A DNA stretch of 29,291 nt from a virus. The DNA lies in IMG/VR virus record IMGVR_UViG_3300025914_000037, positions 1 to 29,291 of that record, one strand, 5' to 3'. Positions 11,907-20,265 of the stretch are shown here, one piece after another. Both the position numbers and the translations under genes were made by a program. The notes beneath the pieces are model-generated. The model was not told the DNA's origin and ran no database searches. It saw nothing but the letters and a program-made list of their open reading frames with translations. How positions within the stretch are numbered: the first letter of the stretch is position 1; the number at the start of each line of letters is the position of its first letter.

Positions 11907-13287
11907 ATGCATTCCCATCCGCAAAGAAGTTATTTGCATGTTTAAAATGATCTGGCAATGTAAGGCTTAAGGAGGATGCAATTCCCACAGCATCTGTGGC
12001 TTGGGTTACTATTTCTATAGGCATCGAATTTATTGTGAAATTTTTATTGTATGAAGAATTGTAAAAACTTCCCAATGATGGCTTATTATTAATTGGGGCA
12101 CTTGATGCTGATTTAAAAAATTTTGATGCCGCATTTTGTCCTAGACTTGCGGGATTTATATCAATTCCACCGACATCAATACTTTTATTTTTATCCAATA
12201 ATCCGGTAATAAGATGCAATGGATTTGCTAAATTATATATCTCGTTGAAAACGTCTTTAATAGCGCCTTTTACTGCTTTAGCCCATTCAATCCATGTATC
12301 TTTATTTTTCGTTATTTCTAATTTTGATAACCCGATTGAATCAATAAATGAGTTCCACTTATCAATTAATAATCCGATTCCAGATTTACCACCATTTAAG
12401 AAAACTTGTACGTCTTCCCAAAGAAGAGCAAATGCTGCTATAAGAACAGCAATGGCAGTGGAGAGGATAACAGCCTCACCAGTAATTAAACCGAATCCAA
12501 TAGCTGCTCCAAATGCTGCAACACCTATCCCTATTAATGCGCCTATCACTAAATCACGATGACTTGCTAGAAATAAAAATCCATTTTCTATAGATACAAA
12601 TAATTCATTAAGAGAAGGAATTAAGGGAACAATGACAGCATTAAATAGTGTTCTTAATGAATGTGTTAGATTGCCGGTTTCTTGCTTGAATTTGTAAATA
12701 GCGTCAGCATCTTGTTTTGTAACAACGCCAAGCTCTATCTGTCTTTTTAATAAGGCCTCTACTTCTCTTCTGCCTTGTTGCAGAAGTAATATTGTAGGCT
12801 CATCTAATCCTATAGCTCTGCCATAGTTAAATGCCGCATATCTGCTTATTTTGCTAAAGACATCCGCCAGTTGTGGCAACGCTTGCATTGCGACGGCTGC
12901 CGTTGTATGAAAATGTTCAGCTAATGATTTAATAGAACCTTGGAATCCTTCTGCTGTTCCGCCTGCTTGCGTTATAGCATTTGACCAAGCGTCTAGATCT
13001 TCCGGTCTAATTCCTGTAATTCTTGATTGTTGTCCTATATTAAAATCATAAGAAATGGTACTTCGAATACCTGATAATATTGCGTGAATAGAGGCAAAAG
13101 CTGCGATCATGCTCCCGAACTGGGTAGCCAATCGACCAAACTTTTGACCCATATGATCTAGGGTTTTATTGACTTCTTTTAATGATCCATCGAATTTTTT
13201 TGTGGATTGATTAACTTCTTCCGATCCTCTTTTGAGGTCGGTAGTATCTGCTTTATATAGTAAATATAACGTTTCAAATACTGACAT
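11899..13287 (-). CDS. Tape measure protein (short)
   Basis: 462 residues. An N-terminal coiled-coil part (ETLYLLYKADTTDLKRGSEEVNQSTKKFDGSLKEVNKTLDHMGQKF) precedes a helical region with RITGIRPEDLDAWSNAITQAGGTAEGFQGSIKSL, typical of tape measure proteins. A long hydrophobic block at about residues 243-292 (GALIGIGVAAFGAAIGFG and on) would insert in the host inner membrane on ejection. By the usual 1.5 angstrom per residue, the tail would be near 70 nm. Its ATG overlaps the chaperone stop (TAATG), and it ends in TAG. No peptidase or lysozyme motif is seen. Confidence 0.85.
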   Translation of the reverse strand: MSVFETLYLLYKADTTDLKRGSEEVNQSTKKFDGSLKEVNKTLDHMGQKFGRLATQFGSMIAAFASIHAILSGIRSTISYDFNIGQQSRITGIRPEDLDAWSNAITQAGGTAEGFQGSIKSLAEHFHTTAAVAMQALPQLADVFSKISRYAAFNYGRAIGLDEPTILLLQQGRREVEALLKRQIELGVVTKQDADAIYKFKQETGNLTHSLRTLFNAVIVPLIPSLNELFVSIENGFLFLASHRDLVIGALIGIGVAAFGAAIGFGLITGEAVILSTAIAVLIAAFALLWEDVQVFLNGGKSGIGLLIDKWNSFIDSIGLSKLEITKNKDTWIEWAKAVKGAIKDVFNEIYNLANPLHLITGLLDKNKSIDVGGIDINPASLGQNAASKFFKSASSAPINNKPSLGSFYNSSYNKNFTINSMPIEIVTQATDAVGIASSLSLTLPDHFKHANNFFADGNAYG

Positions 13288-13828
13288 TATTTTTTCGCCT
13301 TTCCTTGGCTTTTACTATGTTCAATTGCAAGATATTCATTAAATCGATTTGTGACGATGATTTCCCACAAATCAAAAGCATCCTCAACGGTATAAATCGT
13401 CTTCAACTCGTAGAGACTGGCTTTTCCACTTTCGACGATAGTTGCGATAAAGCCGTCAACGTTTTTATAGTCCACGCTGGGACTTTCTGGGCGATATCTT
13501 CGAAGAAATTCGAGATCCGCCCGCTTAGAAAAAAAGAGCAGTTATACTCCATGATAGCCATCTCTAATTTTCCAAGCATTTCCCAGTCTTTTACGTGATT
13601 ATCAATGAGTGGTTGTGTTGAAAGAATTAAAGGTTCTTTTTTCCCTTCAATTACAACACCTACGTAACTCATCATTTTTAACATTGTTTCTTCGTTAACT
13701 TTATAGTCACCAATTTTTGGCATTATAGAAGGAATATATTTTGCAATAATCTCTCTACCTGCTATTGCTGGGAATTTAGAAATAACAAATTTCTTTCCGT
13801 TAACTTCAATTTCTTTCGGTTCTATCAT
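13287..13828 (-). CDS. Tail assembly chaperone GT, made by -1 frameshift
   Basis: Ribosomes reading chaperone G can slip back one base at T-TTT-TTT (13535-13529, codons TCT TTT TTT) and enter a frame that is open from there to TAA at 13287-13289. The result is about 180 residues: the first 100 of G, then an 80-residue T part containing [65 protein letters not shown]. This copies the lambda G/GT arrangement, where GT links the tape measure to tube subunits. The T frame alone has only a GTG at 13475, with no ribosome binding site. It ends exactly where the tape measure gene starts. Confidence 0.75.
13403..13828 (-). CDS. Tail assembly chaperone G
   Basis: 141 residues: [34 protein letters not shown], a typical start of phage tail assembly chaperones ('...I.G..F.I...PA..GRE....'), then a helical body and a C-terminus ending VEKPVSTS. 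It helps the tape measure stay soluble before tube polymerisation and is not kept in the virion. The start forms an ATGA overlap with the tube gene stop. Its 3' third overlaps the T frame, and the slippery run at 13535-13529 is in its reading frame. Confidence 0.8.
   Translation of the reverse strand: MIEPKEIEVNGKKFVISKFPAIAGREIIAKYIPSIMPKIGDYKVNEETMLKMMSYVGVVIEGKKEPLILSTQPLIDNHVKDWEMLGKLEMAIMEYNCSFFLSGRISNFFEDIAQKVPAWTIKTLTALSQLSSKVEKPVSTS
13529..13535 (-). promoter_or_regulatory. Slippery heptamer for -1 frameshifting
   Basis: Seven T on the minus strand read in frame as T-TTT-TTT (codons TCT TTT TTT before CTA), a valid X-XXY-YYZ heptamer. Codon phase was checked from the G start at 13828. 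It is the only such site seen in the G/T overlap; A-AAA-ACG at the start of the T frame does not fit the pattern. Confidence 0.7.
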
Positions 13829-14271
13829 AGACCACCAATCATATTTTCAAATGCAAATGAATAGGCTTTTGATTTCATGCGACCTGAACTTGCAACCGGT
13901 AAAGCGGGTACGCCATCAGTGATTGCACCAGTAGTGAATGTGACAAAGTTCCCACTAGGGTATGTCACAACCATTGTGATAATGTCTCGCGCACCTGTTT
14001 TACCTTTTCCAACTCGGTTGGCTTGAAATAGGATTTGCAAATTATCATCCGTGAAACTATTGGGAATTACATTCATCGTCACAATGATCGGATTTGCTTT
14101 CGAGAAAATAATTAAATCACCATTCAATCCCATCGCTTTATCAGCAATTTGCAATGATGGAATATCAAGAGGGTCCGCATCATCTGCAAATTGAGTCAAA
14201 TCAAGCCCAACGGGGAAAGTGTTGGACGCTAGAATGTTTGATACCATCCCAAAACCAGAAATATTTTCCAT
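13825..14271 (-). CDS. Tail tube protein
   Basis: 148 residues: [53 protein letters not shown], then [28 protein letters not shown] and [19 protein letters not shown]. This two-sheet pattern, length and place directly after the sheath identify the tube monomer that stacks in hexameric rings inside the sheath. The ATG at 14271 follows AGGGAG. It is 30 bases after the sheath gene and overlaps the G chaperone gene by 4 bases. Confidence 0.85.
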   Translation of the reverse strand: MENISGFGMVSNILASNTFPVGLDLTQFADDADPLDIPSLQIADKAMGLNGDLIIFSKANPIIVTMNVIPNSFTDDNLQILFQANRVGKGKTGARDIITMVVTYPSGNFVTFTTGAITDGVPALPVASSGRMKSKAYSFAFENMIGGL

Positions 14272-14301
14272 TGAATTACTCCCTGTAAAATAATGGATTT
14301 A

Positions 14302-16086
14302 TTAAATTAACGTATGTGTGCCTTCAATTTTTCGTACCACATCATTTTTGCTGTATATCAATGTGTACGTTGCGACATAAATACTGCCTTGTAATTCAAT
14401 GTCTACGCCGATCCAATAACCTGAGTTTTGAACTTGGTACCAAGCCAAAGGATCATTTGTTACTTGAGTGATGTATTGCTTTTGATTAGTCGTTAATGTT
14501 TTACCTACACTAATCGTGCCGTTATTTAATGCTTCATCAATAACAGTTTGAAGAATGCTAACGATTTGACTTTCGCCTGCTGCATTAACGGGTATTTGAG
14601 TTAAAGTTAAAAGTGCATTCATCAATGCAACGGTTGCGGCATCTTTCAACCAAATTTCATTAACATATGCGTTCATGTCTATGATGTTTGTTGGAATCGA
14701 TGCACCTTGCAAAAATCCTTGTTGATAAAATGCGATTTGTTGTCCGGCTTGTTGCGTGACACCGTAGTAATTCACATAAATATTATCGTAAGTATCGGCG
14801 TTTGCGTCAGTGCTAACGCTAGGAGTTAATCCAGCGACTTGTTGGTACTCATAGTTTTGAACCGCATTAACTTGACTGTAATCTGTCGCTGCCTCAATCA
14901 TCATCGGAAACATTTCGGGGAACTGTAATGTCGTGAATGTGTATGTGTCTGTTCCTGATCCTGTTGCTGCTTGTGACAGAATAACGGAGTCAGAACCCGA
15001 CAAACTTTGAATAACGGTTCCTGATGCAATATTAGTGCCGCTCACTGGCATACCAACTGAGAGACCAGAGTTACTTGCCAATCCGCTCATCGTAGTTGAT
15101 GCGCTAGTGACAGTACCTTGCATTGATACCGAAATAACAGGCGATAAAGTCAAACCTACTCCGCCCACAGCACCTACACCAGGAGATGTTTGGGATGTCC
15201 ATGCAGAAGCATTAGCGGGTGTTACAGCTTGGCTGTACATGAACATAACGTTTTTATCTTGATTCCATATAGCCGCGTCATAAACGTTCTGCAAAGATAA
15301 ATTGAGATTTGTTAAGAATGCGAATGAACCAAAATTGTTTGAAGCATTAAAAGATGCATCCAAAGTTTCCGCGATGCTTTCCGCTGCTGATCCTGTCGAA
15401 TAAATTGCGCCAGGGCTAAGTACGCCATTCGTATTTACTTGAGCAGGTAACCATCCTAAAAGTCCCTCTCCTGTGATGTCTGTACCACCACCGCCTGCTT
15501 GAACCACTATAGGATTAGTGACAACACCATCATCACCGCCCGTTAAGAAAAATCCTGCAAAGTTTAATCCGCTATATGAAGCTTGGTATGTGACTGTTGC
15601 GCCTGTCCACATAGAACCGCCACCTACTTCTGCATCAATTGCGTTTTCAACAATTGTGGCAACTGCTGCAAGTGATCCTGCGGCTGAGAAATCTAATCCG
15701 CTGAGCGTGAATGTAAATCCACCCATTGTTAGGATAAATGAACCGTCAGAAATCGAAGTCCAATCAGCTAATGCGGTATTGTTATCCTGCATAGGAATAA
15801 TGGACGGAGGTATTGCGCTAGGTTCATATGCTGCATATTGAATGCTTTGCGGCTTTCTTAAGTTTTTACTAACCCAAGAAAAATAAAATACTGCTCTTAA
15901 ATATTCTTCTGATTGAACACCAAAATAACTTGCGACTTCGGCCGCAGAATCAAATGAAATAAATGATTGAGGTGGCAATAAAGGATTGCTTGTAAATAAT
16001 CTTGCAACCAATTCTCGGTTTTGAACAATGGAACCACCACCGAGTCCAGACGTAATATCGACATAACGAGTTATAGAAATGGCCAT
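14302..16086 (-). CDS. Tail sheath protein (DUF3383 type)
   Basis: 594 residues. ISITRYVDITSGLGGGSIVQNRELVARLFTSNPLLP, FDSAAEVASYFGVQSEEYLRAVFYFSW and ASAWTSQTSPGVG, and the C-terminal sheath core (YQQVAGLTPSVSTDANADTYDNIYVNYYGVTQQAGQ, IDMNAYVNEIWLKDA, GYWIGVDIEL), are typical of the DUF3383 sheath family. Contraction drives the tube through the host envelope. The ATG at 16086 is preferred over an upstream TTG at 16092 because AAAGGA is 8 bases before it. Residues about 322-385 carry an inserted beta-rich stretch shared with BaseJ. An N-terminal insertion (about residues 105-210) is rich in Gly and Thr and is probably exposed. Confidence 0.9.
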   Translation of the reverse strand: MAISITRYVDITSGLGGGSIVQNRELVARLFTSNPLLPPQSFISFDSAAEVASYFGVQSEEYLRAVFYFSWVSKNLRKPQSIQYAAYEPSAIPPSIIPMQDNNTALADWTSISDGSFILTMGGFTFTLSGLDFSAAGSLAAVATIVENAIDAEVGGGSMWTGATVTYQASYSGLNFAGFFLTGGDDGVVTNPIVVQAGGGGTDITGEGLLGWLPAQVNTNGVLSPGAIYSTGSAAESIAETLDASFNASNNFGSFAFLTNLNLSLQNVYDAAIWNQDKNVMFMYSQAVTPANASAWTSQTSPGVGAVGGVGLTLSPVISVSMQGTVTSASTTMSGLASNSGLSVGMPVSGTNIASGTVIQSLSGSDSVILSQAATGSGTDTYTFTTLQFPEMFPMMIEAATDYSQVNAVQNYEYQQVAGLTPSVSTDANADTYDNIYVNYYGVTQQAGQQIAFYQQGFLQGASIPTNIIDMNAYVNEIWLKDAATVALMNALLTLTQIPVNAAGESQIVSILQTVIDEALNNGTISVGKTLTTNQKQYITQVTNDPLAWYQVQNSGYWIGVDIELQGSIYVATYTLIYSKNDVVRKIEGTHTLI

Positions 16087-16117
16087 TTTCAAATCCTTTT
16101 GTCAATGGTTAAAACAG

Positions 16118-16660
16118 TTAGACTGTTAAAATCTGGTAATCATACTCATCAATAATCGCTATATTACTGACTCGATCATCCTGATAAGTCAGAGTAAAAT
16201 CAAATGAGGGACTAGCCTCAAATTGATCGCGATCATCTACAAAATAAGGGTTTGAGATATCAGTTACTCTCAAGATCCCAATTCCAGACTGATTAAGTAT
16301 ATCCCGAGTATTATCACTTTGCATAATGCTCGCGACTTCGTTTACTAAGTCAGAAGCGGTATATTGATTAGGCGTAATCGGATATTGCAAAACTAAAGCC
16401 ATTATCTGAAATGTGATTTCCATATATTGACTTTCATGATGGAGCATTTGATTAACTTTCCACTCATCATGACGACCTAAAAATCCATACCTCTTATTCG
16501 AAACTTTAAAAAAATAAACTGTCGGTGTTGTCGGTATTCCTTGCTGTGTCGGTTGATTTGATTGTTTAACCGTCACACCTGTAAATCCATCCGTTATCAA
16601 TCCATTTTGAATAATGGGCAAAAAAATCTGTATTATCTGATTATCTGTTTTAGTGGCCAT
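16118..16660 (-). CDS. LIC_12616-type neck / tail-terminator protein
   Basis: 180 residues with TVYFFKVSNKRYGFLGRHDEWKVNQMLHHESQYMEITFQIMAL, the central pattern of the LIC_12616 family. Members sit directly before the sheath in myovirus late operons and are thought to cap the tail or join it to the neck. The ATG at 16660 overlaps the previous stop (TAATG) and follows GGGAGG. The C-terminal part (SPSFDFTLTYQDDRVS) forms the last strands. Confidence 0.75.
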   Translation of the reverse strand: MATKTDNQIIQIFLPIIQNGLITDGFTGVTVKQSNQPTQQGIPTTPTVYFFKVSNKRYGFLGRHDEWKVNQMLHHESQYMEITFQIMALVLQYPITPNQYTASDLVNEVASIMQSDNTRDILNQSGIGILRVTDISNPYFVDDRDQFEASPSFDFTLTYQDDRVSNIAIIDEYDYQILTV

Positions 16661-17121
16661 TATTCATCGCCTCCCAGATAATTACCATTTTCAAAATTCT
16701 TATTATCGTTAATCAATGGTTTTTCATTAAATCCGAAAGTGTCTTGATTCGCGTTATCAATACCAACATGAACGAATATAGAACCTTTCCAACCATCAAT
16801 CTGAAACCAATCAGCATTAGATTCGCATTGATACCGTTGTCCATTAAAAGCGATTTGATCGCCTGCAACACTTCTTTCGATATCTTGCATGTTATTACTA
16901 GCGTAAAAATTCCAGTAATCTTTTTGCAAATCCAATCCAAGAGTCATATACAAACTTCTTTGAACAGGTTGAAAACTTCCGTATATTGTTTTTCCGTCGC
17001 TATATTGCGAAACATCTTGCCCGATAGCGTTTTGTGTACGGCCTAAGTAGTGATAGTACACAAGCGCTTGCTGCGCAATTACCCGAAAAGCCATATTTAA
17101 AATATTCTGTCCCGGTATCAT
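16660..17121 (-). CDS. Collar-like head-tail joining protein
   Basis: 153 residues: NILNMAFRVIAQQALVYYHYLGRTQNAIGQDVSQYSDGKTIYGSFQPVQRSLYMTLGLDLQKDYWNFYASNNM, then RSVAGDQIAFNGQRYQCESNADWFQIDGWKGSIFVHVG. The beta-rich layout with 'D.I.FNG..Y.....DWF..DGW' resembles collar or stopper proteins of phages with this gene order, though I do not recognise the exact family. It overlaps both neighbours by one base, as part of the neck gene block. Confidence 0.6.
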   Translation of the reverse strand: MIPGQNILNMAFRVIAQQALVYYHYLGRTQNAIGQDVSQYSDGKTIYGSFQPVQRSLYMTLGLDLQKDYWNFYASNNMQDIERSVAGDQIAFNGQRYQCESNADWFQIDGWKGSIFVHVGIDNANQDTFGFNEKPLINDNKNFENGNYLGGDE

Positions 17122-17675
17122 TATTCATTTTCCACCGAATTAGTAATTGTTGACCACATTAAGCTTGTATCGATTAATGGCTTATTGGTCGCTTCTCCGG
17201 TCGAACTTCTATTTTTTCTCGCCTGTATTGTTCTTTTAGATAAAGGCGGTGACCAAATAGATTTAATTTTCTTTTGAATATCAAATCTTGCTGTTTGCCC
17301 TATAACTTCAAACATGTCTTTAGCTGTTGAATCGCCTTTTATTATTAATTTAGAATATTTTTTTGCTATTTCATTCCATTTGTTTTTTTGTTCTGAAATA
17401 GTCGGCCTTAAAAAGGGTCTCGCAGGAATTTTTTTACTGGGTGATCCCATTTCCTGAATGTAAGCCACATAGGCAACATTAGGAGGAGAATAAGAAAGTT
17501 TTAAATAATGATATGCGTATATATGCCTTAATACGGTCAATATTCTTTTTTGTTCTCTATTCGGATATTGATTTTTTTCAATCCATCCTACTTTCGCAAC
17601 AGTAGTTGCCATGTCTTTGATGGCTCTCTCTAGATTCTTTTTATATTCGGTTTCGACTCGTTTGACAGTGATCAC
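17121..17675 (-). CDS. HK97 gp10-like neck protein
   Basis: About 184 residues. The central [25 protein letters not shown] (about residues 71-97) is the HK97 gp10 / tail-completion signature (Y-x-x-x-x-E-x-G-x-x-x-x-x-P-A-R-P-F-L). The C-terminal part includes [15 protein letters not shown], which also ends gp10 proteins ('PLIDTG.M..S'). The frame is open from a TTG at 17681, but GTG at 17675 is preferred: it has GGGAGG nine bases upstream and a GTGA overlap with the DUF4054 stop. Role: head-tail joining, shaping the interface with the tail. Confidence 0.75.
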   Translation of the reverse strand: MITVKRVETEYKKNLERAIKDMATTVAKVGWIEKNQYPNREQKRILTVLRHIYAYHYLKLSYSPPNVAYVAYIQEMGSPSKKIPARPFLRPTISEQKNKWNEIAKKYSKLIIKGDSTAKDMFEVIGQTARFDIQKKIKSIWSPPLSKRTIQARKNRSSTGEATNKPLIDTSLMWSTITNSVENE

Positions 17676-18136
17676 CAGCAATTACCTCCCTGATAACCAA
17701 AGGCAGCTACTGCACCGCGACCGCCGATATAAAAACCACCAACGGAATTCATTTGTAGCAATGCAAGTAAACTCTGCCCCCATGGCGTCAGACTGAGCCA
17801 CCATTGAAATTGATTTGGAACAGGCGGAGGAGTTAATGTCACAGATACTTTATCGATTGTTGCGGCTTGCATTAATCCAGGAACTTGTGAGCCTGTGTTA
17901 GTATTTCCAGTACCAATGAGAAAACTTAAATACAACAAATGTGCTACAAATAAGTTTATTGCATACTGACGCATTGCACCTTGCAATGATCCATAATTTC
18001 CGACATCAGAAATATAGTTGATTGAAATATCCCAATAGTTTTGTAACAACGATTCGGGATATGTCACAGGATTAGCATACATCGGAAACTGCTGCTGGAA
18101 TAATGTGTAATCGAATGTCAGTATTACCGCAGCCAT
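17672..18136 (-). CDS. DUF4054 head-tail connector protein
   Basis: 154 residues: [37 protein letters not shown], then [85 protein letters not shown]. The 'FP.Y....YP...L...W......' start and the 'W.LTPYG..LLAL' segment are the DUF4054 pattern, an adaptor protein below the portal. The ATG follows AAGGAATTGCT. It comes after the unknown gene at 18146 and is coupled to the gp10-like gene. Confidence 0.8.
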   Translation of the reverse strand: MAAVILTFDYTLFQQQFPMYANPVTYPESLLQNYWDISINYISDVGNYGSLQGAMRQYAINLFVAHLLYLSFLIGTGNTNTGSQVPGLMQAATIDKVSVTLTPPPVPNQFQWWLSLTPWGQSLLALLQMNSVGGFYIGGRGAVAAFGYQGGNCW

Positions 18137-18145
18137 AGCAATTCC

Positions 18146-18547
18146 TTATGCGACTTTGGTTTTAGGCAATCCTTTGTAAATTCTTACGTCATCGCTGTCA
18201 TTTTCACCTTTATCAAAATCTTTCGGTGTTAATGGCGCGGATTTATCTTTTTCAGCCATGTTTTTGGCTTTCTTTTCCGGTTCCACTTTTCTTTTATCGT
18301 AAGTCATGAATCCATCTTTGATGGCTTTCTGGAAGGAATCATTTCCTAATAAAAATTCCATATCTTCGTCGTTAACTTGTGTCGCAACACCGCAGGGGGT
18401 AAAAACATGCTTATCCGCAAGTCCATGGCCCCCTTTGATTACGACTCTTTTTAAAATTTGATTATGTCCAAGGCTGCTGCCTTCGCTAGGTTCTTTGTAT
18501 TTCACAAACGCAATCGGAGAAGTAGCCGTTGAATACACATAATTCAT
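18146..18547 (-). CDS. Hypothetical structural-operon protein (133 aa)
   Basis: 133 residues with an N-terminal beta-part (AFVKYKEPSEGSSLGHNQILKRVVIKGGHGLADKHVFTPCGVATQVNDEDMEFLLGNDSFQKAIKDGF) and a Lys/Glu/Asp-rich, probably disordered C-terminus (EPEKKAKNMAEKDKSAPLTPKDFDKGENDSDD). Genes of this size between capsid and connector occur in this phage type and may be head-completion or head-binding proteins, but I do not recognise a named family. The start at 18547 follows ATGGAG. Spacing of 9 and 26 bases to its neighbours fits the operon. Confidence 0.7.
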   Translation of the reverse strand: MNYVYSTATSPIAFVKYKEPSEGSSLGHNQILKRVVIKGGHGLADKHVFTPCGVATQVNDEDMEFLLGNDSFQKAIKDGFMTYDKRKVEPEKKAKNMAEKDKSAPLTPKDFDKGENDSDDVRIYKGLPKTKVA

Positions 18548-18573
18548 AAATTAAAAACTCCATTTAGTTAAAA

Positions 18574-19701
18574 TTAAATCCCGTAGAATCTCGTTACCGC
18601 ATAGGGCCTTTTGAGCATGGCTCCGCTAGTCGCGTTGGAATAGTCTTCTTCATAATATTTAGCGCCTTGCTGAACTCCCAGAACTTGAAATTTCGTGGGC
18701 ACTGGTTGAATCCAAACTTGGCCGCCGTCCGTTGACATATCGTCAATTTTGTCAGCCTGAAGATAGAAAACGTTTTGGTTGAGATTCGCATCATTCAACT
18801 GAGGAGCTGAAACAACGCGCATACGAGGATATGCTTGACGCATCCAATCACGAACACTGATACCGAAATCAGAAGTCGTGCTCAGCCAATCCACTGCATC
18901 TGTCGCTACAGCAAGAGTGAGATCAACTTTTTCGGGATCAATTGTGTCTTGAGATTGAGTACGTAGTTGAACGATAGCGGTACGAATATCTTTACAGATT
19001 TCTAAAAATGTTTTTGTTGACCATGTTGGGAAACCTGACGCGCCATTCGCAACAATTGTGTAAGCGGGTAAACCAGGATCGTTGAGGAATCCATAGGTGT
19101 TATTGTTACCTGCGTTGAATCCATAGAAGCCAACTGCATTGCGATTGATCTCTAAATTGAGTGCAGCAGCTTCTCGCTTCATTCCAGCATCATCTACAAG
19201 CATGCGAGCAGCGCGGGCGGATTCTAAAATTCCAACTTTCAAACCTTCTTCGAATCGGACAACGGTTCGATAGTTAAAATTTACGTTCCAGCTTGATAAC
19301 GGAACATTGGTATAGTCACCATACATTTGACCATCGCCAACTCGTTCTAAAATACCTTGAACGACCTGTTCATCTTCCCATGATCCAGTGATCATTAGGC
19401 CGATGATATCGTCGATTTTTCTGGCTGCCGTAATTACAAAAACAAATCCTGGGAGCCAATTTTGGAGGAACTGGACTGGTGTGGACAAACTTTGTACAGT
19501 TACAGTGGGTTGGATGGCATCCATTCCAATGCTATCCAAAGCTCTTTTCTGACCGGCCATCATGTTCTTGATTGAGTGTTCGGTTAAATTGATACCGATC
19601 TTTGTTAAAGATCGGTACTCAGAAGAGTTGAAACTATCCAAAGCTTTAAAATTTTTTCCTGGAATGTAAGCGCGTTCTTTCTGTACGTGGTGACTTAACA
19701 T
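18574..19701 (-). CDS. Major capsid protein (DUF2184, encapsulin-like fold)
   Basis: 375 residues from MLSHHVQKERAYIPG. YIPGKNFKALDSFNSSEYRSLTKIGINL, then PVQFLQNWLPGFVFVITAARKIDDIIGL, then SWEDEQVVQGILERVGDGQMYGDYTNVPLSSWNVNFNYRTVVRFEEGLKVGILESARAARM, is the DUF2184 family pattern, an HK97-fold capsid protein. LTLAVATDAVDWLSTTSDFG and the C-terminal RPYAVTRFYGI complete the fold. The start at 19701 is preferred over an upstream TTG because AAAGGA precedes it at normal spacing. It follows the cement and protease/scaffold genes as expected. Confidence 0.85.
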   Translation of the reverse strand: MLSHHVQKERAYIPGKNFKALDSFNSSEYRSLTKIGINLTEHSIKNMMAGQKRALDSIGMDAIQPTVTVQSLSTPVQFLQNWLPGFVFVITAARKIDDIIGLMITGSWEDEQVVQGILERVGDGQMYGDYTNVPLSSWNVNFNYRTVVRFEEGLKVGILESARAARMLVDDAGMKREAAALNLEINRNAVGFYGFNAGNNNTYGFLNDPGLPAYTIVANGASGFPTWSTKTFLEICKDIRTAIVQLRTQSQDTIDPEKVDLTLAVATDAVDWLSTTSDFGISVRDWMRQAYPRMRVVSAPQLNDANLNQNVFYLQADKIDDMSTDGGQVWIQPVPTKFQVLGVQQGAKYYEEDYSNATSGAMLKRPYAVTRFYGI

Positions 19702-19733
19702 ATTTAAAATCCTTTTCAAAAATGTTATTCAGA

Positions 19734-20264
19734 TTATTGATTGCCGTTGGTTGGCTGACCGACTCCTGGATTCATAGTAATTACGCCAAGACCTGCACCA
19801 GAAACAGTGAAGTAATCAACGACGGCGTTTGCCCATTGAGAACCACCAGGCAATGCAGTACCAGGCGCTACAGTATCAATTGCACCGGTTGTTTCGTCGT
19901 AAATTACCCAATCACCGATTGCAGCAGCACCTGGTAATGTCACCCAGAAACTACCCATCGTTGCACATTCAACTTGTGTGAAATTGGGAACTGTTAAAGT
20001 AGGAGCAAGAGGAATTCCGCCTGTTCCAAAAAGTGCGATATTTTTTGGATCAACTAATAAACCAGCGATCACAAATCCATTAGCAGCATTTCCCGCTTGG
20101 CAAACACCTTCGCTTGAGATTGAGCAAATCGTAGAACCGATAATGTTATTTGCAGCATCGGCAGAATCGATTTGATAGGATTGTGCTCTCCATGGGCCAT
20201 CACTGTATTGTTCGCCTGGAACACCAGCACCTTGATAAATATTTACTACGGATTGAAAAGACAT
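19734..20264 (-). CDS. Capsid cement / decoration protein
   Basis: 176 residues, Gly/Ala-rich beta protein: VNIYQGAGVPGEQYSDGPWRAQSYQIDSADAANNIIGSTICSISSEGVCQAGNAANGFVIAGLLVDPKN, then VECATMGSFWVTLPGAAAIGDWVIYDETTGAI. The layout (old head-decoration 'G..G......P.R......G' start, then strand pairs) and its position directly before the capsid gene match structural cement proteins of related phages. The ATG at 20264 has AAAAGGAG upstream; its stop is 33 bases before the capsid start. Confidence 0.75.
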   Translation of the reverse strand: MSFQSVVNIYQGAGVPGEQYSDGPWRAQSYQIDSADAANNIIGSTICSISSEGVCQAGNAANGFVIAGLLVDPKNIALFGTGGIPLAPTLTVPNFTQVECATMGSFWVTLPGAAAIGDWVIYDETTGAIDTVAPGTALPGGSQWANAVVDYFTVSGAGLGVITMNPGVGQPTNGNQ

Positions 20265-20265
20265 G

